The position numbers and the translations under genes were made by a program. This document shows positions 10,999-20,024 of a DNA stretch of 64,000 bases, piece by piece; position 1 is the first letter of the stretch, and every line of letters begins with the position of its first letter. The notes under the pieces are model-generated. The model saw nothing but the letters and a program-made list of their open reading frames with translations. It was not told the origin of the DNA and searched no databases. This DNA comes from Tritrichomonas musculus. Taxonomy: Eukaryota > Parabasalia > Tritrichomonadida > Tritrichomonadidae. The stretch is taken from positions 62,001-126,000 of the forward strand of contig JAPFFF010000078.1 in NCBI GenBank assembly GCA_039105265.1, read 5' to 3'.

Positions 10999-11079
10999 GA
11001 CAACGATGAGATTTGAACCGATGCATGGGAGCACAACTGTTGAAAAATCCTTTTCCTTAACCACTTCGACTTTATCTCA
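10999..11079 (-). pseudogene. degraded tRNA-like sequence with A and B boxes
   Basis: On the minus strand the segment contains an A-box-like AGTCGAAGTGG followed by TTAAGG, and a B-box-like GGTTCAAATCT, spaced as in a tRNA with a long variable arm (Ser/Leu type). The 3' acceptor-like CGTTGTC is followed directly by a long T-run, a good RNA polymerase III stop. However, no matching 5' acceptor strand (GACAACG) is present, the T-stem does not pair well and no clean anticodon arm can be drawn. I therefore call it a tRNA pseudogene or the head of a tRNA-derived SINE. Confidence 0.4.
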
Positions 11080-11101
11080 TTTCAAATGACTTGTATTATT
11101 A

Positions 11102-12825
11102 CAGTAGTGTTTTTAATATGGTAACGGTATTTAAAGTGGTAACGCTTTTTTTTTAGAAAAAAAAATTTAAAAATACAAAATTTAATTGTTTTCAACATAA
11201 AACAGAGTTTATTTAAATTAAATTATATAATAATATTTGCCATCATTTATATGATATTAATCACAAGGTTGTGTATCTATCTGTTTCAAATCACCAAAGT
11301 TTTTCGTCAATCAATGAAAAAAGACAAAATCAAATTACTTCATTACCTTTTTAAATTATTTGATATTTTCTTATATAATTTGTTTAGTATCTATTCATCA
11401 TCCATAATTTATTCATCATTTAATTATAAATGATAAATACTTTCTTTTGAAAAATAAAAATTATTTTAAAAAATGTAACCATTTTCATAAGTTTTTATAC
11501 AAAATAAAAAATTCTTATTAATGCTTTTGATTATTTCCTTAAATCCTTTTTATATTTGATTGTATATTAGAAGATTAATATTATTATACTATACTATTTA
11601 CTTTTAACTCAAGCATAATGTTTTTTATAGGTAAAATGAATATGCTTTGAATGGCTCAAATTAAATTGAATTCTAACCTAAATTAGAAGATTGATCAATT
11701 TATCTTTATTATATAAACATATAGTTTATTGCGCTGTATTATTAAAATAATAACATAAAAGTAATAATCTATACTAGAAGTTTCCTATTCTTATAATGAT
11801 CTCAAAAACTGAAAAATACAATGTTGTAAACAAAAAAGTTTCGTAATTATTCTCTTTCTCACCAAAAAGAATCAAAAGGATGTAATATCGAATTTTAGTT
11901 CGATATTATATCAATTCAATGATTTTAATAATAAAAATCGATGAATTATCTAATGATTATAATATGATTATTTTTTCCTTAAAAATCGAATTTGAAAAAG
12001 TATCAATGAAATTTATTAATGAAATAAATATTTATATAAAATGCTGAAACACATGAGATAAAAATTGTCTAAAAAAACAAAATTTGAATATTTGTTTTGC
12101 TGTTCGTTTATAATTTTAGGACGTTAATCAATTAATGAAGATAAATCATTATCTTGTGCAAAACATATTATCTAATAGCATTATATCAATATATAAATAT
12201 GTTTTAATAGTTTTTAACTAATTTTTAATTTGTAATTTCAGTAATCTGTTATGTTGTCGGGATAAAGATAGCCCAAAATTGAATGATGATGAAAAAGTTC
12301 TCTCAATAAGTCTCAGAATGAAAATCAACTCTGACTTCTAATAAGTTAAATACATCTTTAAATGCAAATATGTTTTTATAAATATTATTTATAAATAACA
12401 ACATTTTAAAGATAAATGAATCAATTCTTTATCATGAAAAGTAAACGGTCGTCAAAAAATCAAATATATACTCGTTTTTATAGTCAATAATTTTATTTTT
12501 ACAAATTTAACTAATAATTATTAATATTCTCATAATATATAATATGTTTATATTCTTAAATAAAATATTACTTTGATGTACATGTCTATAATCATTCTTT
12601 AATTTTTTTTCATTGATTGACGAAAAACTTTGGTGATTTGAAACAGATAGATACACAACCTTGTGATTAATATCATATAAATGATGGCAAATATTATTAT
12701 ATAATTTAATTTAAATAAACTCTGTTTTATGTTGAAAACAATTAAATTTTGTATTTTTAAATTTTTTTTTCTAAAAAAAAAGCGTTACCACTTTAAATAC
12801 CGTTACCATATTAAAAACACTACTG
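11102..12825. mobile_element. Tc1/mariner-type element with 221-bp terminal inverted repeats
   Basis: The element starts CAGTAGTGTTTTTAATATGG and ends with its reverse complement. It is bordered by TA on both sides (11100-11101 and 12826-12827). The inverted arms run 11102-11322 and 12605-12825 and are nearly identical over 221 bp. The interior of about 1.28 kb has no transposase; the longest frame is about 60 codons and spans the arm. The CAGT end and TA target are typical of Tc1/mariner. It must be mobilised in trans, if at all. Highly similar arms point to recent activity. Confidence 0.85.
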
Positions 12826-12827
12826 TA

Positions 12828-13402
12828 TTAATTTATCCATAATTATGGAATCTTGAAATTTTTTTTTATCCAGAATTCAAAACTATTGAAAAAATAACTA
12901 ATTTATTTTTACACCATATTCACATATTATTATTATCATTATTAAATATTTTTTATTATAACTGTTTATTTACTTTCAATTTTTTTTAAATTCGTTTTTT
13001 CCTCTCAATTAGATTTTTTCTAACCGCTTTTTTCTCACAAAAATTTGTAAAATAAACCATTCAAAAATCTGACTTTTATCATACTTTCAATTTTTGTCAA
13101 GTATATTGACTCGCAATTGATCATCATGTATTCCAAAGTTCCCAAATGATAGAGACACTTTTTATTTTAAAAAACGTCGTTGAATTTCAGATAATTTTTT
13201 TTTTTTTTTTTTTTTTTTTTGCATTGCATTAAAGATTTTGATTTTGGAAGATAATGGAGAAACTTTTAGAATAATGAAAAATGGAGAATTTTAGGTATTA
13301 AATAATATCAAAAAAAAAAAAAAATACTTAAAAATTAAATTGATTTATTGATTATATTACGGTTGGAAAAAAAAAAAAAATGAAGTCATTTTAGTAATTT
13401 TT
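12828..13402. other. gene-free AT-rich stretch with long T- and A-runs
   Basis: Contains a T-run of about 23 bases near 13197-13220 and A-runs near 13311-13323 and 13366-13380. No gene or element was recognised. Confidence 0.5.
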
Positions 13403-14035
13403 TCATTCTTTCTCTTTTTCTTGTGCTGTCCCATTTGCTGATGTTGGAATGGTTCCATTTTGTAACATTTGTATCAATTGCTGTTGAATTATTGAGGTCA
13501 TGTTGCTCATAATGTTAGCATTCTGGTTGGACAATTCTGTTACTTGTAGTTGAAGGTTATCAATGGTACCTTTATATTCATTTAAAGTTTTACCCTGTTC
13601 TTCATTTTTAGTTTTCAAATCATTGATAGTTTTTTCCTGTTGGTCATTTTTAGTTTTCAAGTCATTGATAGCTTTTTCCTGTTCGTCATTTTTAGTTTTC
13701 AGATCATTGATAGCTTTTTCTTGTTCATTATTTTTAGTTTTAAGATCATTGATAGTTTTCTCCTGTTGGTCATTTTTGGTTTTCAGATCATTGATAGTTT
13801 TTTCCTGTTCATTATTTTTAGTTTTCAGATCATTGATAGCTTTTTCTTGTTCATTATTTTTAGTTTTAAGATCATTGATAGTTTTCTCCTGTTCATTATT
13901 TTTAGTTTTCAGGTCATTGAGAGCTTTTCCCTGTTCATTATTTTTAGTTTCCAAGTCTTTTATGGTTTTTTCCTGCTTATTTAACAAATTCTTAACATTT
14001 TCAGTTACTTCTGCTGCATCAGGTGAAACTTTATA
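13403..14035 (-). CDS. coiled-coil ORF built from 14-residue repeats, no visible start
   Basis: From about 13990 down to 13590 the minus strand encodes nine or ten copies of a 14-residue unit close to EQEKTINDLKTKNN (42-bp DNA repeat), a perfect heptad pair that predicts a long coiled coil. It is followed by a less regular helix and a Gln-rich, low-complexity tail ending in KEKE. The open frame extends upstream through SPDAAEVTENVKNLL without any ATG before a stop, so the gene is either 5'-truncated or its first part lies elsewhere (for example an upstream exon). Only a TTG is available near 13987. The repeat copies are nearly identical, so the array is young. Function unknown; a cytoskeletal or scaffold role would be a guess. 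Confidence 0.5.
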   Translation of the reverse strand, partial: YKVSPDAAEVTENVKNLLNKQEKTIKDLETKNNEQGKALNDLKTKNNEQEKTINDLKTKNNEQEKAINDLKTKNNEQEKTINDLKTKNDQQEKTINDLKTKNNEQEKAINDLKTKNDEQEKAINDLKTKNDQQEKTINDLKTKNEEQGKTLNEYKGTIDNLQLQVTELSNQNANIMSNMTSIIQQQLIQMLQNGTIPTSANGTAQEKEKE

Positions 14036-14149
14036 AAAAAATAAATTTATGGAATTATATAAAATATTTGATTGAAATTAAATTAAATAAATTTATTTTC
14101 AAATTGTCTTAAAAATAAAAATTTCAAACTGGATTCATCAAATGATTTT

Positions 14150-15620
14150 GAAATTTCACAAAAAAAAAAAGTGTTGGAATGTGATAAAACATTTATTGAA
14201 ATGTTATAAAATATTTATTGAAATGGTATAAACAAGATCAAATGATTTAAGTTAAATTTTATTGAATTAGAGATGAAATGTAATGAGAAAGATATTTGAA
14301 TTCTATTCAAAATGTATGTTGAATTTTATCAAAAAGATTTTGGAATTCCATAATCTTACATTTCGAATTTCATCAAATTTTTAATTCAAATGATATTCAA
14401 AATTGGCTTGGAATGATAAACAATTTTCAATCAAACGTAAAAAAAAATATGCACAAGAAATTTCATTAAGCAAATGTTGAAATTCCATAAATTATTTGTT
14501 GAAATTCCATAAAATATTTGTTGAAATATCATAAAATATTTATTTAAATTTGATAAAATATTTGTTGAAATGTCATAAAATATCTGTTGAAATTGAATAA
14601 AATATTTGTTGAAATTGAATAAAATATTTATTGAAATTACATTAAAATATTTGTTGAAATTACATTAAAATATTTGTTGAAATTCTATAAAACATTTGTT
14701 GAAATGTGATAAAATATTTGTTGAAATTGGATAAAATATTTGTTAAAATTGAATAAAATATTTGCTGAAATTTTATAAAATATTTGCTGAAATGTCGTAA
14801 AATATTAGTTTGAAATGTTATAAAAATATTTGCTGAAATTGGATAAAATATTTGTTGAAATTTCATAAAATATTAGATGAAATTTCATTAAAAAAACTTG
14901 TTGCAATTTGATTAAAATATTTGCTGAAATTGAATAAAATATATGTTGAAATTTCATAAAAAAAAAAAATTTGTTGAAATTACATAAAATATTTGTTGAA
15001 ATAAAATAAAATTATTTGTTGAAACTTTATCCAAATAGGAAAATAAATTGGATAAAAGATTTGGTTGAATGTTGTGAAATATTGTATGAAAAATATCATA
15101 AAGATATTGAAATAAATGCCATCAAATAAAAAATTTGCTATTTCATAAAAAATTTACTCAAATTTTATGAACGATTGTATGAAATGACATGAAAACATTC
15201 AATGGGAACAAGATAAATTGATGGACAAACTAGATGAAAACTTGTTTGAAATGTAATAAAATATTTGTTTGAAATTACATACAATATTTATTGAAATTCT
15301 ATAAAATATTTGCTGAAATGTAATAAAATATTTGTTGAAATTCTATAAAATATTTGTTGAAATATCATAAAATATTCGTTGAAATTTCATAAAATATTTG
15401 TTGAAATTGGATAAAATATTTGTTGAAATCCAATGAAATATTTGCTGAAATGTCATAAAAGATTTGTTGAAATCCAATAAAATATTAGTTGAAATGTAAT
15501 GAAATATATATATTGAAATTTTATAAAATTACTAAGAAAATTTGATGAAATATTTGTTGATATTCCATAAATAATTCTTTGAAATACAATAAAAAGAGTT
15601 ATAGAATATCATTGAAATTA
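14150..15620. repeat. 22-bp AT-rich satellite array
   Basis: About 1.4 kb consist of degenerate tandem copies of a 22-bp unit close to TTGAAATTGAATAAAATATT followed by TG. The most regular blocks are 14470-15010 and 15240-15500, with units varying by one to three bases in length; the region between is more diverged. I estimate 40 to 50 recognisable units. Reading frames through it are an artefact of the repeat (they give recurring KFQQIFY-like peptides in several frames). It lies directly upstream of the coiled-coil ORF. Confidence 0.85.
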
Positions 15621-16328
15621 TTTGTTGAAATTAGGTAAGGAATTGTTTTGAAACATGATTAAACAGATTGGGAAAATTACTAACTTGTGAGAATTCATGA
15701 TATCAAAAATTGAAAAAGTTAGAATCCCCAATAAGAAAAATCAAAGTTATTTTCTCAAAAAAATAACATATTTTCGAAACCGATTGCACAAAATTAAATA
15801 AATAAATAAATAAATATTAATTCAAAATCTACTTTTCTATTATCATGAGATTGCTTATATAGAAATAATCTAGTAAATATTGCAAATCAATGAGATTATA
15901 AAAATATTATATTATTTATATTTAACAAAAGTGATTTAAATGAAACAAGGTGATTAAACATCTAAATAAAATGAATTTAATTGTATTAAATTAGTTGATA
16001 CTAACAGGTACTGGTATAATAAAAATAAATTTTCATTTTTAAAAATTCACTGATAATAAAATAAAGTATTCAAATTTCTAATAATTTAAATATACATTTA
16101 TAGTTTATTCGGTGGAATAATATTAGCTTTAATCCTATAATATTTTTTTATTCGATACATACCACAAAATATATCAAAATAAAGATTTTTTTATAAAAAA
16201 TCGCCACTACACTTTTTAATAATTAATTAATGAGCCATAAATGTTTGGAATCTTTACTGCAAAATTAATTTTAGAAAATTAAATCTAGTATTTTTTAAAC
16301 GTAAAACAGAGTCACTATTAGGATAATT
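15621..16328. other. gene-free stretch, includes the lost 3' end of the Myb gene
   Basis: Mostly AT-rich non-coding DNA with an (AAAT) run near 15795-15815. Its last part, from 16328 back to about 16255 on the minus strand, is the segment that was the end of the Myb gene before the transposon at 16329-17112 inserted: across the empty site the frame would continue about 22 codons to a TAA. Confidence 0.6.
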
Positions 16329-17112
16329 AGAGGTATTCACTTTGAGGATTTTGACTGTATTTTTTTAAAAAAATATAAAAATTAAAGCGCATTTATTTAA
16401 TAAATGATACATTAAAAATTGCAAAATTATTTATGCGCTAGTTTTTGAGAAAATTCGATTTTATAAAAAAAAATATTTTTTTCAATGTTTATGAGCCATT
16501 CAAAACCGTAAAATATCGTAGAAAAAAATTGAAAGAAAAATGTTCCAAAATGCAACTTTAATTTTATTAAAAATTTTGAATATTTTTGTAATTATATGTA
16601 CGTTAAAAAACGTTTATTTTTTATTTTGAGTCTAATAAATGAAACATATTTTCCAAAAAATTGGCCGCATAAAATCACTAATGCTTCTAGGAATAAATTT
16701 TCATGGCCAATATAATCATTATATTAAAGATGTAGAATCATATAAAGACAATTTTTGAAGTTATCATCTGTTTTTCTTTAAAAATGCTTTTTGGGTTTGA
16801 AAGTATGAAGAATGCAGATTTTGCAGTTTCTGAATTAGGAAATAATTAGAAATTTTCATTTATTGAGACAATACTTTGGAATAATGAAGATATCCAAAAT
16901 ATATTCGATGTTATAAATAAAATGATATAATTATATTGTTAACTAAAATATGATTTTTTTCTTCAATTTAATATTCAAATCGTCATTTAAACATTTTATA
17001 GATTATTTTGATGATAAAAAGAAATAAAAATAATCTGTATTTAGCTCAAAAAATTAAAAATGCATTTTAAAGAAGAAAAATGACCGTTAAGTCACTTAAG
17101 GTGAATACCTCT
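16329..17112. mobile_element. 784-bp non-autonomous DNA transposon, copy 2, inserted in the Myb gene
   Basis: This is the second copy of the element at 5928-6710, same orientation, about 1% different (single-base changes and one-base indels in homopolymers). It starts AGAGGTATTCAC, ends GTGAATACCTCT, and is flanked by GGATAATT on both sides (16321-16328 and 17113-17120). The target duplication lies inside the 3' coding part of the Myb gene. Near identity of the two copies implies recent transposition. Confidence 0.92.
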
Positions 17113-17830
17113 GGATAATTGATTTGTGGGAATACCTGCTTTATTTTTTTGTTGGTCCCGAGGTGAGAATCGTTTATTGTATTATCATTGCTAATAAAAT
17201 AAATTTCATTATCAATTTTGTTATTTTGTATTTTAATATCATTATTACCATATTTATGTTTGCTTTTACTAATGTATGTATTAAACCTATTTTTTATATT
17301 ATTATTACTTCTGCCTTTGAAAAAAACAGAAATTTTATTCCAATGTTGACCATATTCATTGACTTTTTGTATAAGAATTTTATCTTCTTCATCAGTCCAA
17401 GGTCCATTAGTTAAATTTGGATCAAGATAATTTCGAAAACGGTCTCTGCATTGCCTCCCTGTTCTTCCAGGCATCAATAAAGCAATATCATCCCATTTTT
17501 TTGTTCCCCTAATTGCAATTATTCTCTTTAATTTTTCATCTTCTTCTGGGGTAAATTTTCTTCTTTGACTTGATGATTCGGGGCAATCATTAGATTATTA
17601 TTATTATCAAATTTGATTTCTTCATCAACCAAATTTATTGGTTTATCAATAGAATTTGTTAATGTAATTTGTTCTCTTTGATTTATATTAATTATATTGC
17701 TTTTATCTGAATTAAAATAAGGATCTTTTAAAGATTGTTCATCATATCGGATAACAAAGTCTTTATCAAGCACTAAATGAGGATTAACAAATGTTATGAA
17801 TTGATTAGGGAAGCTGAAACTACAATTCAT
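17067..17830 (-). pseudogene. R2R3-type Myb transcription factor gene, frameshifted and transposon-truncated
   Basis: Reading leftwards from the ATG at 17828-17830, about 100 codons give an N-terminal region without known domain. The two Myb repeats lie in another frame: the first begins near RRKFTPEEDEKLKR and includes KKWDDIALLMPGRTGRQCRDRF, the second includes GPWTDEEDKILIQKVNEYGQHWNKI and ends RSNNNIKNRFNTYI. The key Trp residues of both repeats are present (the first has the usual family replacements). The frame change falls close to 17540-17560 and has no ATG upstream of the Myb part, so one frameshift separates the two pieces. The 3' end is replaced by the transposon at 16329-17112, so the last 14 codons of the open frame are transposon-derived. 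Such Myb genes form large families in trichomonads. This copy is probably a pseudogene, unless the shorter Myb-only frame is still made. Confidence 0.75.
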
Positions 17831-18370
17831 AAAATTATGAGTAATAATTAATTGAAATCATTTGATTGTTTAACTTTTGAATGAGCATTGAAAATTTTGA
17901 TCAAATAAAAGACATCATATATTGTTCATTTTATTAATCAATTGCGTGATATGTTTCAAAAAGAATTATGCTTAATCGTAAATTTTTTATCGGTCAAAAG
18001 AATATCAATACAACGATTTGAATTGGATTTTTTTTATTTATTTTTATTTTGTTCAGAAAAATTGAAAAAATCACTTCATGTGAATTAAACTTTTCTGATA
18101 GTATTACCAAAATTTAGACTTTAAATATATTAACAAGATCTTGAAATCTTAAGATAGAAATGAATAAATATATGTTGTTTGCCCAACGTCTACTTGACTA
18201 ATGTTACACTTAAACATAATATCGTCTTATCATATTAAATAAGATTTAATATGAGTATTAAATATTAGGTCGGCTAATTGGTGTTAATATGGTTGAATAG
18301 ATAAAAAATATATATTTATGAATTTTTTTTTTCGAAAAAAATGAAATACATAATATTAAAAAAAAATATT
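17831..18370. other. gene-free stretch upstream of the Myb gene
   Basis: No gene or repeat recognised. It should hold the Myb promoter, but I see no strong TCA-type initiator close to the ATG on the minus strand. Confidence 0.45.
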
Positions 18371-18442
18371 TTCTCTTGGGAGGAATCGAACCTCCATCCC
18401 GGGATTCAAAGTCCCATATGATAACCACTACACCACAAGAGA
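18371..18442 (-). tRNA. tRNA-Gln (anticodon TTG)
   Basis: On the minus strand the 72-base sequence folds into a full cloverleaf. The acceptor arms TCTCTTG and CAAGAGA pair over all seven positions, with A as discriminator. The anticodon stem TGGGA/TCCCG holds the loop CTTTGAA, giving anticodon TTG, which reads CAA (Gln). The T arm GGAGG-TTCGATT-CCTCC is perfect. The A box (TGGTGTAGTGG) and B box (GGTTCGATTCC) fit the consensus. CCA is not encoded, as expected in eukaryotes. A T-run lies a short distance downstream on the minus strand (18351-18365). Confidence 0.95.
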
Positions 18443-18705
18443 TTTCAATGATTCAAATATATACAATCATATCATTATAAAATAATTACCAAAATTCTTT
18501 TATTGACAGTATGAATTGAAGTCATTTGTTGATTTTTAATTCAAAGACTAATTTTCACAAAGTCAGTATTTGATAAATGGATTTTTGAGTTTGATTTTAT
18601 ATAATATTATATGCGTTTGAGTTTGAAATAAAAAGATTATCAAAAAAAAATGATTAGATTTGGTTTTTAAATTAAAACATAAATAATATAAAATGGCTAT
18701 GGTCA

Positions 18706-19845
18706 TTATTTCTTAGGATGAATGGTAATTTTCTCTTTTAATGCATGAAGAACGTTCATCAATGGCCTTGATGATGTTGATTGTTCATTATGGTCAGCAT
18801 TCCAATATTGATTTGTATATCGAAGCAAACTTTTGACATCTTCAATCTGAATTTTCTGGAGCGACGTAATAGTTTTGTTATAATCGTCGATATCCAGTTG
18901 ATCCTCAATCATCTTCACATGTGCTACAGCAACATAACTAGCATAATCAACAAGTTCATGAAAATGAGACATTAAGGCATCCCATATTAAAAGTAAATTA
19001 GGCATCATATAATCTTGAGCAAAAAGTAAGTTTAGCCATCGGAAGCAAAAGTAAAGAGGATGTATGTCAAGAGTTGTAATTATTTGGTAAGAATTAGGTA
19101 AGTGGCGAGCTAATATGGTCATGAATTCATTCATTCGATTGTGTATCATAAAACTGCTATCATGTGTAGTAAATAATTCATTTAATTTTGTCGATGCTAA
19201 CAACTGTTGAAATGTGTAGAAAACAAAAGATTCCATTAACATAAAATCGTTATAGAAATATTCCAATGCGCTTGAATAACAATAATATATAACAGTTACA
19301 AGTTCATTGAAACCTTGTAAATATGAAATCGTCGGATTTAAACTTGCAAAAATATATAAAATTCGTTCTAATCGGCGTATTTGATTATGATATGGCATTA
19401 AACAATCTTCAGGTGATTCTGGCTCTGGTGCATCTGGATCAGGAAATGGTAAAAATTGAATGTGATGAGATGTTCTAATAACATCACCATGTATAAGTTC
19501 CATTAATGAATCATTTGATAAATCAAACTTTGTTTCTTCTGTTGTGTTTTGATAAATACGATTTTCATAATCTTTCAAACCAAAAAGATCAATATATTGA
19601 AGATAGAGCGACTTTCTTTGTTCACGCATATTACTCCATTCTTCAGGCTGAAGAGGATAAACGCGTGTTAAAACTAGCCATGCCACAGCACGATCTTCTG
19701 GCGGACAACAATCCAAGCCATTTGAACATATTTCTTGAATTTGAGCTATATCTATTGGTGAACCGTCATCTTTAGCTTGAACTAATTGTAAAATTTTAAA
19801 GTTTTCTGGTGGAGGTGCTGTTATACTTCCTGTCGTATCTGTCAT
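18706..19845 (-). CDS. TBC-domain Rab GTPase-activating protein
   Basis: TBC proteins speed GTP hydrolysis by Rab GTPases and so switch off vesicle transport steps. I start the gene at the ATG at 19845 (MTDTTGSITAPPPENF), because the longer frame upstream has only a TTG; this gives 379 residues. The domain fills most of the protein: a PPEDRAVAWLVLTRVYP opening, the catalytic arginine in IHGDVIRT (IxxDxxR motif), the glutamine finger in YLQGFNEL (YxQG), and the late motif FRWLNLLFAQDYMMPNLLLIWD. Both catalytic residues are present, so it should be active. The overall style is closest to TBC1D13-like proteins. The N-terminal 30 and C-terminal 40 residues carry no known domain. It stands alone between the tRNA and a transposon. 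Confidence 0.9.
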   Translation of the reverse strand: MTDTTGSITAPPPENFKILQLVQAKDDGSPIDIAQIQEICSNGLDCCPPEDRAVAWLVLTRVYPLQPEEWSNMREQRKSLYLQYIDLFGLKDYENRIYQNTTEETKFDLSNDSLMELIHGDVIRTSHHIQFLPFPDPDAPEPESPEDCLMPYHNQIRRLERILYIFASLNPTISYLQGFNELVTVIYYCYSSALEYFYNDFMLMESFVFYTFQQLLASTKLNELFTTHDSSFMIHNRMNEFMTILARHLPNSYQIITTLDIHPLYFCFRWLNLLFAQDYMMPNLLLIWDALMSHFHELVDYASYVAVAHVKMIEDQLDIDDYNKTITSLQKIQIEDVKSLLRYTNQYWNADHNEQSTSSRPLMNVLHALKEKITIHPKK

Positions 19846-20024
19846 TATAATCTGTTTTTTAAAAAATTGAAAAATTTTCAAAATTCAATTAAACAATGCA
19901 AAAGTTTATAATAATTATTTAGAAGAATTATTCAAAATTAAGGGAAGAGTTTAATTTTTAATAGATGTAAAATAAAGGTTTGAAATCTTCAGCATTTTAT
20001 TATCATATCATATCATATATAATA

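Noticed and set aside
13563-14036. Plus-strand frames with FLVFKSLIVFSC-type repeats
   Set aside because: They are the antisense of the 42-bp coiled-coil repeats and would be implausibly hydrophobic proteins.
14660-14866. Frame with repeated KFQQIFY peptides
   Set aside because: It results from translating the 22-bp satellite; similar peptides arise in several frames.
14150-15620. Possible CRISPR-like array
   Set aside because: Units are directly adjacent, degenerate and of one kind with no unique spacers; it is a satellite, and the organism is a eukaryote.
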